Origin: Novipirellula caenicola
GTDB taxonomy: Bacteria > Planctomycetota > Planctomycetia > Pirellulales > Pirellulaceae
Direction of reading: 5' to 3'
NCBI RefSeq assembly: GCF_039545035.1
Contig: NZ_BAABRO010000002.1
Location: forward strand, 620,001-684,000
Length of the DNA stretch: 64,000 bases
Below the pieces are notes generated by a model. The model saw only the letters and a program-made list of their open reading frames with translations, was not told where the DNA came from and ran no database searches. Within the stretch, counting starts at the first letter, position 1. Each line of letters starts with the position of its first letter. Of the stretch, positions 1 through 9,118 are shown piece by piece. The position numbers and the translations under genes are program-made.

Positions 1-417
1 CAGGCGATGTTGGTCAGCACGTTGGGCAAATCGGCCAGCGGTGAGCTACCCATCGACGCGCTGCTGCAAACGGGCGAAGAGAATCTGAAAGCCCGAGCCG
101 AACGGCTGGCGATGCGGCTCAGTGCAAGCGATGCGGTCAAGAGCTGCCAAGTGACCGCCGAAGACGCCCGCATCACCCCCAAAGGCCGATGGCGGTATCC
201 ATCGCGACAAGTCCGTGTTGAACACCGCACGTTGACCGCGAAAGATTGGGCTGCGCAATTGCGAGAAGAATTGCCATCGCTAATTGTCCGCGAAGACGAA
301 CAGGCGATCATCGTCGACCTGAAATGGGTCAGCCCCGCCAGCGACGGCAAGATCGGCGAATTGATTGGCGGATCGCAATCGGCATCTCCCAACGAAACGA
401 CGAGCGAAATTCCCTAG
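1..417 (+). CDS. SelA-like PLP enzyme, C-terminal end (5' partial)
   Basis: The frame is open from the first base, so this is the last 138 codons of a gene that begins outside the window. The segment resembles the C-terminal small domain of the L-seryl-tRNA(Sec) selenium transferase (SelA) family of fold-type I PLP enzymes: a helix ending LKARAERLAMRL, then a variable middle, then LREELPSLIVREDEQAIIVDLKWV, which matches the family pattern of 'LR..PPVIGRIEDDRLLLDLRTV'. Many planctomycete SelA-like proteins are not true selenocysteine synthases but related PLP enzymes; the catalytic lysine lies outside the window, so this cannot be decided here. The stop is followed by a long repeat-bearing spacer, so it is the last gene of its unit. 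Family assignment is by recognition of the C-terminal pattern only. Confidence 0.6.
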   Translation, partial: QAMLVSTLGKSASGELPIDALLQTGEENLKARAERLAMRLSASDAVKSCQVTAEDARITPKGRWRYPSRQVRVEHRTLTAKDWAAQLREELPSLIVREDEQAIIVDLKWVSPASDGKIGELIGGSQSASPNETTSEIP

Positions 418-452
418 TCGCCCCTCGGCACCGCGGCGATTGTGGGGTTTTT

Positions 453-900
453 ACTTTACCTCCCCTCTGGGGAGGTCAGAGTCGGCGGTAGCCGGCTCTG
501 GGTGGGGTTCGCTGTGTTAGCAATAGAATCGTGCAAACGAGAAGTCACCAACCCTCCCCGACCGCTTACTGCGGTCCACCCTCCCAGTGGGAGGGTGAAT
601 CTACTTTACCTCCCCTCTGGGGAGGTCAGAGTCGGCAGTAGCCGGCTCTGGGTGGGGTTCGCTGTGTTAGCAGTAGATCGTGCAAACGAGAAGTCACCAG
701 CCCTCCCCGACCGCACCCTGCGGTCGACCCTCCCAGTGGGAGGGTAAATTTGTTTCACCTCCCCTCTGGGGAGGTCAGAGTCGGCGGCAGCCGGCTCTGG
801 GTGGGGTTCGCTGTGTTAGAAGTAAATCGTGCAAACGAGAAGTCACCAACCCTCCCCGACCGCCTCCTGCGGTCGACCCTCCCAGAGGGAGGGTAAATCT
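453..900. repeat. Three tandem copies of a ~150-bp hairpin repeat
   Basis: Three nearly identical units begin at about 453, 603 and 752 (shifts of 150 and 149 bp). Each carries CCTCCCCTCTGGGGAGG, an imperfect palindrome around CAGAGTCGG...GGCTCTG, and CCCTCCCAGTGGGAGGG about 120 bp later. Short open frames across it repeat the same peptide (LPSGEVRVG...LWVGF) and are spurious. The copies differ mostly by single bases, which suggests recent amplification. Confidence 0.9.
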
Positions 901-1735
901 GTGTGGCTGGCTCAAAAAGAGATTGCATCTCGCGAGCGTTCGCGGCCGGGTACTCCGTGTACCCGGCCCGTGAGGTCCGTGATGAATCGATCGACAAATG
1001 CCAAACGATTTATCGACGTGTATCAGCCCGTGGCCGCAAGCTGACCGCGTAAACCCCACGCGAGGCGAACTCGCGGAAGACGCAATTTATGCACAATCCG
1101 TTGCTAGCGCAATAGTAAGCAGGACGAGTAACGCTGTCATCAGACAGCCTTCACGATCCCTTTGATAACTCTAATCAAATCAACGACTTAGCGTCAGTTG
1201 ACGATCGTACACATCTTCCTGGATTCCGCCTCTGAAAAATGGCGGATGAGTGATGTGGCGACACCGTTAGATTACGTTTTGCAGGTGGCGGGTCAACCAC
1301 AGTTTTCTCAAATTCGTTTTCAGGGAACAGCCGCTTGTGACATAAAGTGTTCCGCTTGCGGCAGTTAAAAAAGTTTGTGTCAATCGAATGCATTTTTGAG
1401 GCTGCATTTTGGGACCGCCATTCGGGTTATTTTTCGCTTGCAAATCGATTGTCCAACTACGAGAAAACGACCGCCCTGACCGAAATCCTGCCGTGTTCAA
1501 CCCACTGAACAAAACCACTCCACTCCAATGGAAATCGCCAGGCCTCCTATTGGCCACATCGCAAGCCCCCCGGTCATCGACATCGTCACAACCGCCATAC
1601 CTCGTAGCCCCACAGAAGCAGTTCCCTGAAGTGGACACCGCTGTCCGGTAACCAAGGGGCGGCAGTCGCCCAATATCCTGCTATCATCGGCGTCCTTTCC
1701 CGATTCCCAGACGTTAACACGAGGAATTTCATACG
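901..1735. other. Long gene-free spacer before rhaB
   Basis: No convincing gene is seen on either strand. At 944-968 there is a perfect hairpin: GGCCGGGTAC, loop TCCGT, GTACCCGGCC. It resembles the core of the hairpin elements at 28997-29060 and 49323-49384. The rest presumably holds the rhaB promoter, but no clear -35/-10 pair could be assigned. A GAGG ribosome binding site at 1721-1724 lies just before the rhaB start. Confidence 0.6.
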
Positions 1736-3220
1736 ATGAGTTCGGTTCCGGTCCATTTGGCTGTCGATTTAGGTGCTTCGAGCGGACGCGTGATCGCAGG
1801 GTCACTGCAAAATGAACAGATGCAGCTGGCCGAAGTCCACCGGTTTGCCAACGATCCGGTCACGATCCAACAATCGATGCATTGGAATGTCCACGGATTG
1901 TGGGCCGACATCCAAACCGGACTTCGCAAGGCGACGCAGCAGTTTGACGATATCGCCTCGGTCGGTGTCGATACTTGGGGCGTCGATTACGTCTTGGTCG
2001 ACGACCAAGACCAGATGACCGGTCCGGTACGTCACTACCGAGACCCCCGCACGCGAGGGATGATGCAGCGTGCCTGGGAAATCGTTCCACGACAAGAAAT
2101 TTTCGAGGCGACGGGACTGCAATTCATGGAGCTCAATACGCTGTACCAATTGGTCGCGGCTCGATTAGCCGGCGAGCATTCGCTGCCGATCGCCGACGGC
2201 TTTCTAATGATGGGCGATTTCTTTCACTGGTTGTTGTCCGGCAAACGCAGCATTGAAGCGACCAACGCGTCGACCACCCAATTGCTGGATCCCCGTACTC
2301 GCCAATGGTCCAGCGAGCTGATTTCTCGCTTTCAATTACCTGGCAAGCTGTTCCAAGACGTGCTGGAGCCCGGCAGCAACCTTGGGGTTGTCCAGCCTTC
2401 GGTCGCCGCATTGACCGGACTCGACAACGTCCCGGTGATTGTTCCGGCCACGCACGACACGGCGTCGGCCGTGATCGCCGTGCCCGTCAATGACTTTGCA
2501 TCCGAAAAACCAAATTGGTGCTACATCAGCTCGGGCACATGGTCGCTAATGGGCTGCGAGCTGGATCGGCCAAAGATCAACCAAACCTGTGCCAAGCTGA
2601 ACTTCACCAACGAAGGAGGCATTCAGGGCAGCACGCGGCTGCTGAAGAACATCGGAGGGTTGTGGATTTTCCAGCAGATCCGAAAATCGCTCGAGCGTCG
2701 CGAGGCAGCCGAGTCGTGGGACGTGATGGTCGAGCGTGCATTGGCCGCGAAACCATTTGAACTGCTAATCAATCCCGACGATGAGGCGTTTGTAGCCCCG
2801 ACCGACATGGTCGACGCCATCGTTAGCTATGCCGCGAGGACGGGGCAAAAAACGCCTGAAAGCAATGGGGTGCTGTACCGTGGTGCCCTTGAGGGGCTGG
2901 CGCTTCGCTATCGCGTGTGCCTGGGTATGCTGGAAACCTTGGTGGGCAATCGAATTGATGTCATTCATATCGTCGGCGGTGGGTCGCAAAACGAATTGCT
3001 TTGCCAAATGACCGCGGACGCCTGCAATCTCGTCGTGGTGGCGGGCCCTGTCGAAGCGACCGCCGCAGGCAACATTGCGGTCCAAATGATGGGGACAGGG
3101 CGTCTTGGATCGATCGTCGAAGCTCGAGAATTGATCCGAACCAGCTTCGGCACCAAGCAATTCGATCCCCAAAATCCGTCTGGCTGGGATGACGCGGCAG
3201 AGAAATTTAATTCGCTGTAG
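1736..3220 (+). CDS. rhaB: Rhamnulokinase
   Basis: Phosphorylates L-rhamnulose to rhamnulose-1-phosphate in cytoplasmic rhamnose breakdown. The 494-residue length is usual for RhaB. It opens with the FGGY-kinase phosphate-binding motif AVDLGASSGRV (residues 9-19), then VGVDTWGVDYVLVD around residue 80 and the YRDPR segment that RhaB proteins share. The ATP-side motifs THDTASAV (about residue 240) and IVGGGSQNELLCQMTADA (about 412) are intact. The ATG at 1736 has GAGG 11 nt upstream. No rhamnose isomerase or aldolase is adjacent, so the other pathway genes must lie elsewhere. Planctomycetes often degrade rhamnose and fucose from algal polysaccharides, which fits, but that is inference. Confidence 0.93.
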   Translation: MSSVPVHLAVDLGASSGRVIAGSLQNEQMQLAEVHRFANDPVTIQQSMHWNVHGLWADIQTGLRKATQQFDDIASVGVDTWGVDYVLVDDQDQMTGPVRHYRDPRTRGMMQRAWEIVPRQEIFEATGLQFMELNTLYQLVAARLAGEHSLPIADGFLMMGDFFHWLLSGKRSIEATNASTTQLLDPRTRQWSSELISRFQLPGKLFQDVLEPGSNLGVVQPSVAALTGLDNVPVIVPATHDTASAVIAVPVNDFASEKPNWCYISSGTWSLMGCELDRPKINQTCAKLNFTNEGGIQGSTRLLKNIGGLWIFQQIRKSLERREAAESWDVMVERALAAKPFELLINPDDEAFVAPTDMVDAIVSYAARTGQKTPESNGVLYRGALEGLALRYRVCLGMLETLVGNRIDVIHIVGGGSQNELLCQMTADACNLVVVAGPVEATAAGNIAVQMMGTGRLGSIVEARELIRTSFGTKQFDPQNPSGWDDAAEKFNSL

Positions 3221-3317
3221 CGAACCAGCCGTGTGCTGGCATTGCGGTGCTGAGCCTACCTTGACGATCCCGATGGCTCTTTGAGCGTGTCCCCCTTTAT
3301 TCCCGAGATTAGCATTT

Positions 3318-3947
3318 GTGGAAATGAACCAAGACGCATTGGCGGAAAAGAAGCAACAGATCCGCACAGCGGCCCACGCTGCTCGGAAGGCATTGGCCAA
3401 TAAAAACGTGGTCAGCCATCAGATCACCGACCGCGTGATGCAAATGGACCAATACGCCGCCGCCCAATGTGTGATGTGGTACGTCGATATCCGAGACGAG
3501 GTACGGACACGGCACGCCTTGCCCGCCGCGGTGGCGAGCGACAAAGACATCGTGATCCCGTATTGCGTTGACGGCAACCTGAAGCTGTTCCTGCTCGAAT
3601 CAATGGATGAGCTCGAAGTGGGCAGCTACAACATCTTTGAACCCCGTGAATCGCTGCGAAACATCGAGTCGAAAAAGGTCGACATTGCCCAAATCGATTT
3701 GATTCTGGTTCCCGGTGTCGGCTTTGACGCTCGCGGAGGGCGAACCGGGCACGGAAAAGGCTACTACGACAAACTGCTGAAAAACGCCAAAAACGAGACC
3801 CCATTTGTCGGGTTGGCGTTTGAGTGTCAGATGTTTGACGAGATTCCAATGCAGAGTCATGACCTATTTATGGACAAGGTGGTGACGGAGAAACGCGTCT
3901 ACGACGGAATTGGCCGGAATGGCCTCGGTCGGCAAGCCACCGCGTGA
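3318..3947 (+). CDS. 5-formyltetrahydrofolate cyclo-ligase
   Basis: Converts 5-formyl-THF to 5,10-methenyl-THF using ATP, clearing the folate storage form in the cytoplasm (MTHFS/YgfA family). The 209-residue protein has the family's N-terminal helix with K/R-rich start (AEKKQQIRTAAHAARKAL), the central ILVPGVGFDARGGR segment and the hallmark GRTGHGKGYYD nucleotide-binding motif at about residues 144-154. The start is uncertain: GTG at 3318 gives MEMN, and an in-frame ATG lies at 3324; neither has a strong ribosome binding site. It sits 97 nt behind rhaB and could be co-transcribed, although the functions are unrelated. Confidence 0.9.
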   Translation: MEMNQDALAEKKQQIRTAAHAARKALANKNVVSHQITDRVMQMDQYAAAQCVMWYVDIRDEVRTRHALPAAVASDKDIVIPYCVDGNLKLFLLESMDELEVGSYNIFEPRESLRNIESKKVDIAQIDLILVPGVGFDARGGRTGHGKGYYDKLLKNAKNETPFVGLAFECQMFDEIPMQSHDLFMDKVVTEKRVYDGIGRNGLGRQATA

Positions 3948-4301
3948 TGCCACAACCGTCTGCGACGTCCGAAACCCTCTGCGATGTCGAGAACCACCGC
4001 AGCGCAGCACCGACCACAGCAAGCCCCCTCCCCCATTGCAGGTGGGCCGTTCGCACTATCGACGTTTGTAATTGATTGACTTTTTCTGGTTTTCCATCTA
4101 GGATGCCACTGATTGAGGCGGGAAAGAACAGCCCCCTTCGTTCGTTCCGATGACCTCGATCCCACGCCTTTCACACAACTCCCGCCTTTGATCGTCTTCG
4201 AAACGTCACCCGTTTCCTTGACGCCCCCTCCCTCAGCCGCTGGATCACCTTGCTGCCCATGGGCGCCGGTGCCAGTCTGCTTCCAACTTAAATTAGTTGC
4301 C

Positions 4302-6998
4302 ATGAATCACTCACGGACTCGACGTTGCTCACGGATCCGGTTGTTGCCTGCGGCCCTAATGGCGGTTCCGCTGCTATCGACCGCGTTGCTGTCGCCGCTG
4401 GTGGCCGAGGAATTGACGGCCCAAGAATCTGCAACGCAGGAACCGTTGCCCCAGGAAACCGAAATGTCTGGATCGGCAACCTCAACCGATGCGGGCTTAT
4501 CCAATTCCGGCCCATCCGATTCGAGCGCAACAGCCGCAGCACCGATTACCGCCCCAGTCTCCTCTGCCGAACCGGCGATCGAGATAAACGAGACGATCGA
4601 TCCGCCGCTTGGCGACGGCATGGTCCGTTTTTCGTTCGAGGGGGTGCCTTGGCGTGAAGTCATCCGCTGGATCGCCGACGAAGCGGGGTTGGCTTTGCAT
4701 TTCGGTGACCTGCCGCCGGGCAGTTTCACCTACACCGACCCGACCGTATTTACACATCAGCAAGCGATCGATCGCATCAATCTGTTCTTATTGTCCGAGG
4801 GCTTCACGTTGGTCCGTAGCGACCAATTGCTTTCGGTGATCAATTTGAGCGACCCGCGAAGTTTGCAGCAGCTCGATGTGTTGGCAAAGTTGATCAGCGT
4901 CGAAGAGCTTGCGAGTGCCAACGAACACCACGTCGTCAAGTGTATGTTCTCGCTCGGCGACATTGATGCCGAACAAGCCGTTCAGGAGTTGTCGGCATTA
5001 AAGTTGATGTCGACACCTGCGATTTTGTCTCGCACCAATCAATTGATGATCACCGACACGGTAGCCAAGTTACGCAACGTCCAAGCGGTGCTGAGCGCAT
5101 TCGAACCGGCCGATGCGATGAAAGACGGAACGGTCGTCAAGAGTTTTTCGCTTGAGCACGTCGAAGCCGAAGACATCTTGGTGGTCGCTCGTCCTCACTT
5201 GGGTCTGGCAACTGACGAGATGATTGGAATTGACGTCAGTATCTCTGCCGACCTGGAAGGCAAAAACCTGTTCGTGACCGGTTTGGAAGACAAAGTCAAA
5301 TTGATCGAAGGGCTGGTCAATGCGATCGATAAACCCAAAGCCAGCATGACCACCGAAACCGGCGACATGGTGCTGAAATCGCATCTGGTCGAAGGTGGAA
5401 ATGTGGAAACGGTCTACAATGTCCTGCAAACGCTGCTGGCGGGAAAACAAGTCCGGCTGTCGGTCGACGAAACCGCTCGCAGTGTCGTCGCTCTGGCATC
5501 GCCTGCGGTGCAAACCGAAATTGCAGCCACCGTGGCTCAGCTGCAAGCATCAGAAGCCGACTTCGAAGTCATTCAACTGAAGACCGTTGATCCCTATTTC
5601 GCGATTAGCTTGCTTGAGCAAATGCTCGACCTTCCCGATCCGTTGGATGATCCGAAAACCATCGATCCAGACGCGCCGAAAATCGACGCCGACCCAGGCA
5701 ACATGCGTTTGTTTGTGCGAGCCAAACGACCGCAAATCGATCAGATCAAAAAGATCGTCTCGGGGCTCGAAGTCAACGGCGATGTGACTCACAGCGAACA
5801 AACCCGCGTGTTTCCGCTGCGAGGCTCTCGTGCGGAACAGCTGCTCGAAACCGCGACCAAGTTTTGGCGCCGATCGAACCCGATCATCATGTACCCAGCA
5901 ATCGCTCCAAACGAGAAAACCAAAACCGAGCGAGTTTTACACGACGAGGAATCTCACGAAGAGCGGACGACGCAGCCCGAGTTGAACGAGCAATCGTTTG
6001 CGTCGGCTCCTGCTGCCAATGCTCGGGTCAGCTCGCCTCGAACCCACTCTGCTCGTGTTTTGACTGCGACGACGTCCAATCAAGCGAACGCGATTCGTTG
6101 CCAATTGACTCCGCGGGGTGTGTTGATGCAGTCCGACGATCCCGAAGCGCTCAACGAATTCGAATCGCACCTGCGTAGCATTGCCGGGGTCATCGATACA
6201 CCGCCGGTGACTCCGATTGTGTTCTATCTAAAACACACCAAACCCGACGATGCGTTGCGAATGCTGGGCGAACTGCTCGATGGAGGCGACGCTGCCAAAG
6301 AGGCTCAAGCGGGCACGTTGGTCAACGGCTATGTTTCGGGCGGATACTCGGGCGGATTGGCAAGCAGCTTTGTCACTTCCAACGACGGCACGACCACGAT
6401 GATGTCGGGCACGATTACGATCGTTGCGGATTCGCGTTTGAATCGTTTGATCGCGCAAGGCACCGCTAGCGACATCGACATCATCGAAGACTATTTAAAG
6501 ATCATCGACAAGGACCAAAGCATCACGTCGATCGAAACCTACGGGACTTCGAACGTGATCGAGTTGGTCAATACCAAAGCGTCCGAGGTTGCCGAGGCGA
6601 TTCGCGAAGCGTACGCCGGACGCATCATGAGCGACAAATCCAAAGGGGACGCCGGCGGTAGCGCCGCATCGGTAGCAGCACAACGTGCCGCCGAAGCAAA
6701 GCAGGCGGCGGCTGCCAAGAAAGGATTGAAGACGCCTGACAGCAAGCCCGAACGCGACCTCGAACCTAAAATGACCGTCGCCGTTCACGAGGCAAGCAAT
6801 TCGCTGATTGTCACCGCGCCTCGCGACCTGTTTAACGAAGTCGAGAAACTTGCCAAACAGATTGACGCCCGTGGCGAACAGACGATCGAGGTCATCACGC
6901 CGATGAACAGCGAAGTCTTTGGCGAACTGTTGCACCAAGTCATTTTGGGCGAAGGCAATTCGCGCAGCAGTTCCTCACGCAGCCGAAGTTCTCGCTAG
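4302..6998 (+). CDS. Secretin N-domain (GspD-like) exported protein lacking the secretin barrel
   Basis: An 898-residue exported protein. I chose the ATG at 4302 because it gives a good signal peptide (RRCSRIRLLPAALMAVPLLSTALL, then an A-E-E cleavage region); the frame is open further upstream to a TTG at 4113, but that extension looks non-coding. After an Ala/Ser/Thr-rich linker (residues ~35-90) come repeated KH-like N0/N1-type domains typical of GspD/PilQ secretins, e.g. FSFEGVPWREVIRWIADEAG and VVKSFSLEHVEAEDILVVARPHLG. The last domain (MTVAVHEASNSLIVTAP) is followed directly by a serine-rich end (SRSSSSRSRSSR). The C-terminal secretin pore domain is not present, so it probably cannot form a classical channel by itself. 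It lies 113 nt before an EF-hand protein, possibly the same transcript. Exact role unknown. Confidence 0.75.
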   Translation: MNHSRTRRCSRIRLLPAALMAVPLLSTALLSPLVAEELTAQESATQEPLPQETEMSGSATSTDAGLSNSGPSDSSATAAAPITAPVSSAEPAIEINETIDPPLGDGMVRFSFEGVPWREVIRWIADEAGLALHFGDLPPGSFTYTDPTVFTHQQAIDRINLFLLSEGFTLVRSDQLLSVINLSDPRSLQQLDVLAKLISVEELASANEHHVVKCMFSLGDIDAEQAVQELSALKLMSTPAILSRTNQLMITDTVAKLRNVQAVLSAFEPADAMKDGTVVKSFSLEHVEAEDILVVARPHLGLATDEMIGIDVSISADLEGKNLFVTGLEDKVKLIEGLVNAIDKPKASMTTETGDMVLKSHLVEGGNVETVYNVLQTLLAGKQVRLSVDETARSVVALASPAVQTEIAATVAQLQASEADFEVIQLKTVDPYFAISLLEQMLDLPDPLDDPKTIDPDAPKIDADPGNMRLFVRAKRPQIDQIKKIVSGLEVNGDVTHSEQTRVFPLRGSRAEQLLETATKFWRRSNPIIMYPAIAPNEKTKTERVLHDEESHEERTTQPELNEQSFASAPAANARVSSPRTHSARVLTATTSNQANAIRCQLTPRGVLMQSDDPEALNEFESHLRSIAGVIDTPPVTPIVFYLKHTKPDDALRMLGELLDGGDAAKEAQAGTLVNGYVSGGYSGGLASSFVTSNDGTTTMMSGTITIVADSRLNRLIAQGTASDIDIIEDYLKIIDKDQSITSIETYGTSNVIELVNTKASEVAEAIREAYAGRIMSDKSKGDAGGSAASVAAQRAAEAKQAAAAKKGLKTPDSKPERDLEPKMTVAVHEASNSLIVTAPRDLFNEVEKLAKQIDARGEQTIEVITPMNSEVFGELLHQVILGEGNSRSSSSRSRSSR

Positions 6999-7111
6999 AC
7001 CGAATCGTTGCTGAACCATCGGCGATCTCGCCCGCCCCCCTGCGATCGCCGTTACCCACCCGTCGGCTTCCATCACCGCGTCGTCCATTTCCTATCCTTG
7101 TGCCGATTCCG

Positions 7112-8770
7112 ATGAAACTTCACCCAAACTTTCCGCGATGTTTGATGGTTGCGGTCATGTTCGCCATGGGCATGATGGTTGGCGTCGACACGGCGTCCGC
7201 GCAATCTGGATTGCGTGAATCGCTCGAGCGACTCGACACCGACGCCGACGGCGATATCGATCCGTCCGAAATCACTCCCTTGGCTCGCCCTTACCTTGAA
7301 CGAGTGGCTGAAGCACGACGGATGTCGCTCGAGCGTGCCTATAGTGTCGAGAAATGGCAAGAAGCGGCAAGGATCTATTACGCGATGAACAACGGTGTCT
7401 CGCGACGCGAAGTCGACGTGGACGACTACGTCAATCCGATGGACTTTGGAACCGCACCGGATCAACCGCTTGTTCCCGAGTTCGGTTTACCCGAAGTCAA
7501 ATACCCGTACACGCAAGAGGATATTGACGACGCCGAGCGGACGCTGCGTCGATCGGACCGCAACCGTGATGGATACATTGATCGCGCCGAAGCGCAGCGA
7601 GCCGAATGGAGATACCGCGATCCTTTTGCCGAGGATTTTAACAACGATAACAAGCTTAGCCGGCTTGAACTTGCCCAGCGTTACGCGCGTCGCCGGATGC
7701 TGTCCGGAGCCGCCAGCGAATTGACCAAGAAAGCCGAGCGGACTGGAAACAGCGTTGGTACGTCGTCGTCGCGTCGCGAGGAATCAAGTTCACGAGACCG
7801 ATATCGCCGCGGTCCAGGCGGCCGCGATTACTTGACGTCGACGGTGCTGGGGCGATTTGATTCGGATCGCGATGGCCGACTCAGCGCCGACGAAGCCGTC
7901 CGCCTCGGTGTGCCGTTTGGCCGTTTGGATGTGGACCGCGACGGCGAAATCCAACGCAGCGAACTGCAAGTTTACCTAAATGAAATGCAAGCCGAGGCAG
8001 GCGACTTGACCGCGGGATTGCCCGGATGGTTCTACGAACGCGACTTGAATCGTGACAACCAAGTCGCGATGGATGAGTACACCGATGAGTGGACTGATGA
8101 ACTGATCGAAGAATTTCGGTCCTACGACACCAACGGCGACGGGCTGCTGACCGCATCGGAAGCCATCGCGGCCAAATCGCTTGTCGGCGGTAGCTACCGC
8201 AGCGATAGCGTCGAACCGTTGCCGCCGCGAAAAACCGTCGTCTCGGAAATCTACATCGACGAAAATTACTTGATCGCGGATCTAGATGTCCAGTTGTCGA
8301 TCACGCACACCTATACCTCGTTTCTGGATGCCTACTTGATCGGTCCGGATGGGACGCGAATCGAGTTGTTCAGCGGCGTCGGGGCGCACGACGACCACTT
8401 TGACCAAACCATTTTTGACGACTCAGCTCGCTATTCGATCACCAAAGGACGACCTCCGTTCGAAGGCAGTTACCAGCCCGAGGCGCTCGCCAAACGCCAA
8501 CCCAGTTTGAGTGCGTTCAATGGCAAAAGCGTCCAGGGTCCGTGGCAATTGGTCATTAGCGGAACCCAGAGCGATCGTTTTGGCATCCTACACGGCTGGG
8601 GATTGACCGTCCGTCCACAACCAAACTTCCCCGGCGAATCAAGAAATCCGACAAGCGAAATCGAAACGTTGGACGAACCGGCATCCGACATGGAGACGGT
8701 GACAGCACCCGCAGCTGCGGCTCAGGCGACCGGCGAAGCATATCAGCGGGTTGGCGAGCTGCGACAATAG
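7112..8770 (+). CDS. Exported EF-hand protein with C-terminal P/Homo-B-like domain
   Basis: A 552-residue exported protein. The start at ATG 7112 gives a signal peptide (PRCLMVAVMFAMGMMVGVDTASA); a GTG at 7100 would add four residues. Seven EF-hand-like calcium loops are visible, in order: DTDADGDIDPSE, DRNRDGYIDRAE, DFNNDNKLSRLE, DSDRDGRLSADE, DVDRDGEIQRSE, DLNRDNQVAMDE and DTNGDGLLTASE. The region from about residue 375 to 515 (ADLDVQLSITHTYTSFLDAYLIGPDGT ... QGPWQLVISG ... GILHGWGLTV) matches the proprotein-convertase P-domain, a beta-sandwich common in secreted proteins, but no protease domain accompanies it. Probably calcium-binding and extracytoplasmic. It follows the secretin-N-domain gene closely, which suggests a joint envelope function (inference). 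Confidence 0.8.
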   Translation: MKLHPNFPRCLMVAVMFAMGMMVGVDTASAQSGLRESLERLDTDADGDIDPSEITPLARPYLERVAEARRMSLERAYSVEKWQEAARIYYAMNNGVSRREVDVDDYVNPMDFGTAPDQPLVPEFGLPEVKYPYTQEDIDDAERTLRRSDRNRDGYIDRAEAQRAEWRYRDPFAEDFNNDNKLSRLELAQRYARRRMLSGAASELTKKAERTGNSVGTSSSRREESSSRDRYRRGPGGRDYLTSTVLGRFDSDRDGRLSADEAVRLGVPFGRLDVDRDGEIQRSELQVYLNEMQAEAGDLTAGLPGWFYERDLNRDNQVAMDEYTDEWTDELIEEFRSYDTNGDGLLTASEAIAAKSLVGGSYRSDSVEPLPPRKTVVSEIYIDENYLIADLDVQLSITHTYTSFLDAYLIGPDGTRIELFSGVGAHDDHFDQTIFDDSARYSITKGRPPFEGSYQPEALAKRQPSLSAFNGKSVQGPWQLVISGTQSDRFGILHGWGLTVRPQPNFPGESRNPTSEIETLDEPASDMETVTAPAAAAQATGEAYQRVGELRQ

Positions 8771-8813
8771 CCGATTTGAAGGGTGAAGTATTGAAGTTAC
8801 GCTCTTGTATTTA

Positions 8814-9097
8814 GGGGCAAAGCCCCGGACGTTTACCTAGCCCAGCCCAACGGGCTGGGACTAAGAAAACCAATGAATTGTAGGGCCAACGGTCCGGCCG
8901 TTTGCCAGGACTTAATGAGGGCGGCTAGCAAATGGCCGGACCTTTGGCCCTTAGGTTTCTTTGCATCGAAAACCTGGCCCGTTGGGCCAGGCTAGGCAAA
9001 TTGCTGGGCCGTTGGCCCGAAGAACCTCTAATCGCGCAACTTCAAAACGCGTCAGCGAGGGACCGAATCAAGATCAGCCGTCCCGTCGCTGACGCGT
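8814..9097. repeat. Nested palindromic (REP-like) cluster
   Basis: Most of the spacer between 8771 and 9118 is inverted repeats. Outer arms: 8836-8860 (CCTAGCCCAGCCCAACGGGC...) pair with 8973-8996. Inner arms: 8881-8905 (TAGGGCCAACGGTCCGGCC...) pair with 8928-8952. Smaller hairpins are GGGGCAAAGCCCC (8814-8826) and GGGCCGTTGGCCC (about 9008-9020). A further hairpin pairs ACGCGTCAGCGAGGGA (9047-9062) with 9081-9097. No coding sequence is apparent. It lies between two same-strand genes and may end the upstream transcript or be a mobile REP-type sequence. Confidence 0.8.
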
Positions 9098-9118
9098 GCG
9101 CGGCTCACTGAATAAAAC

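Noticed and set aside
442-973. Overlapping open frames with repeating LPSGEVRVG-type peptide
   Set aside because: They are translations of the 150-bp DNA repeat and change frame between copies.
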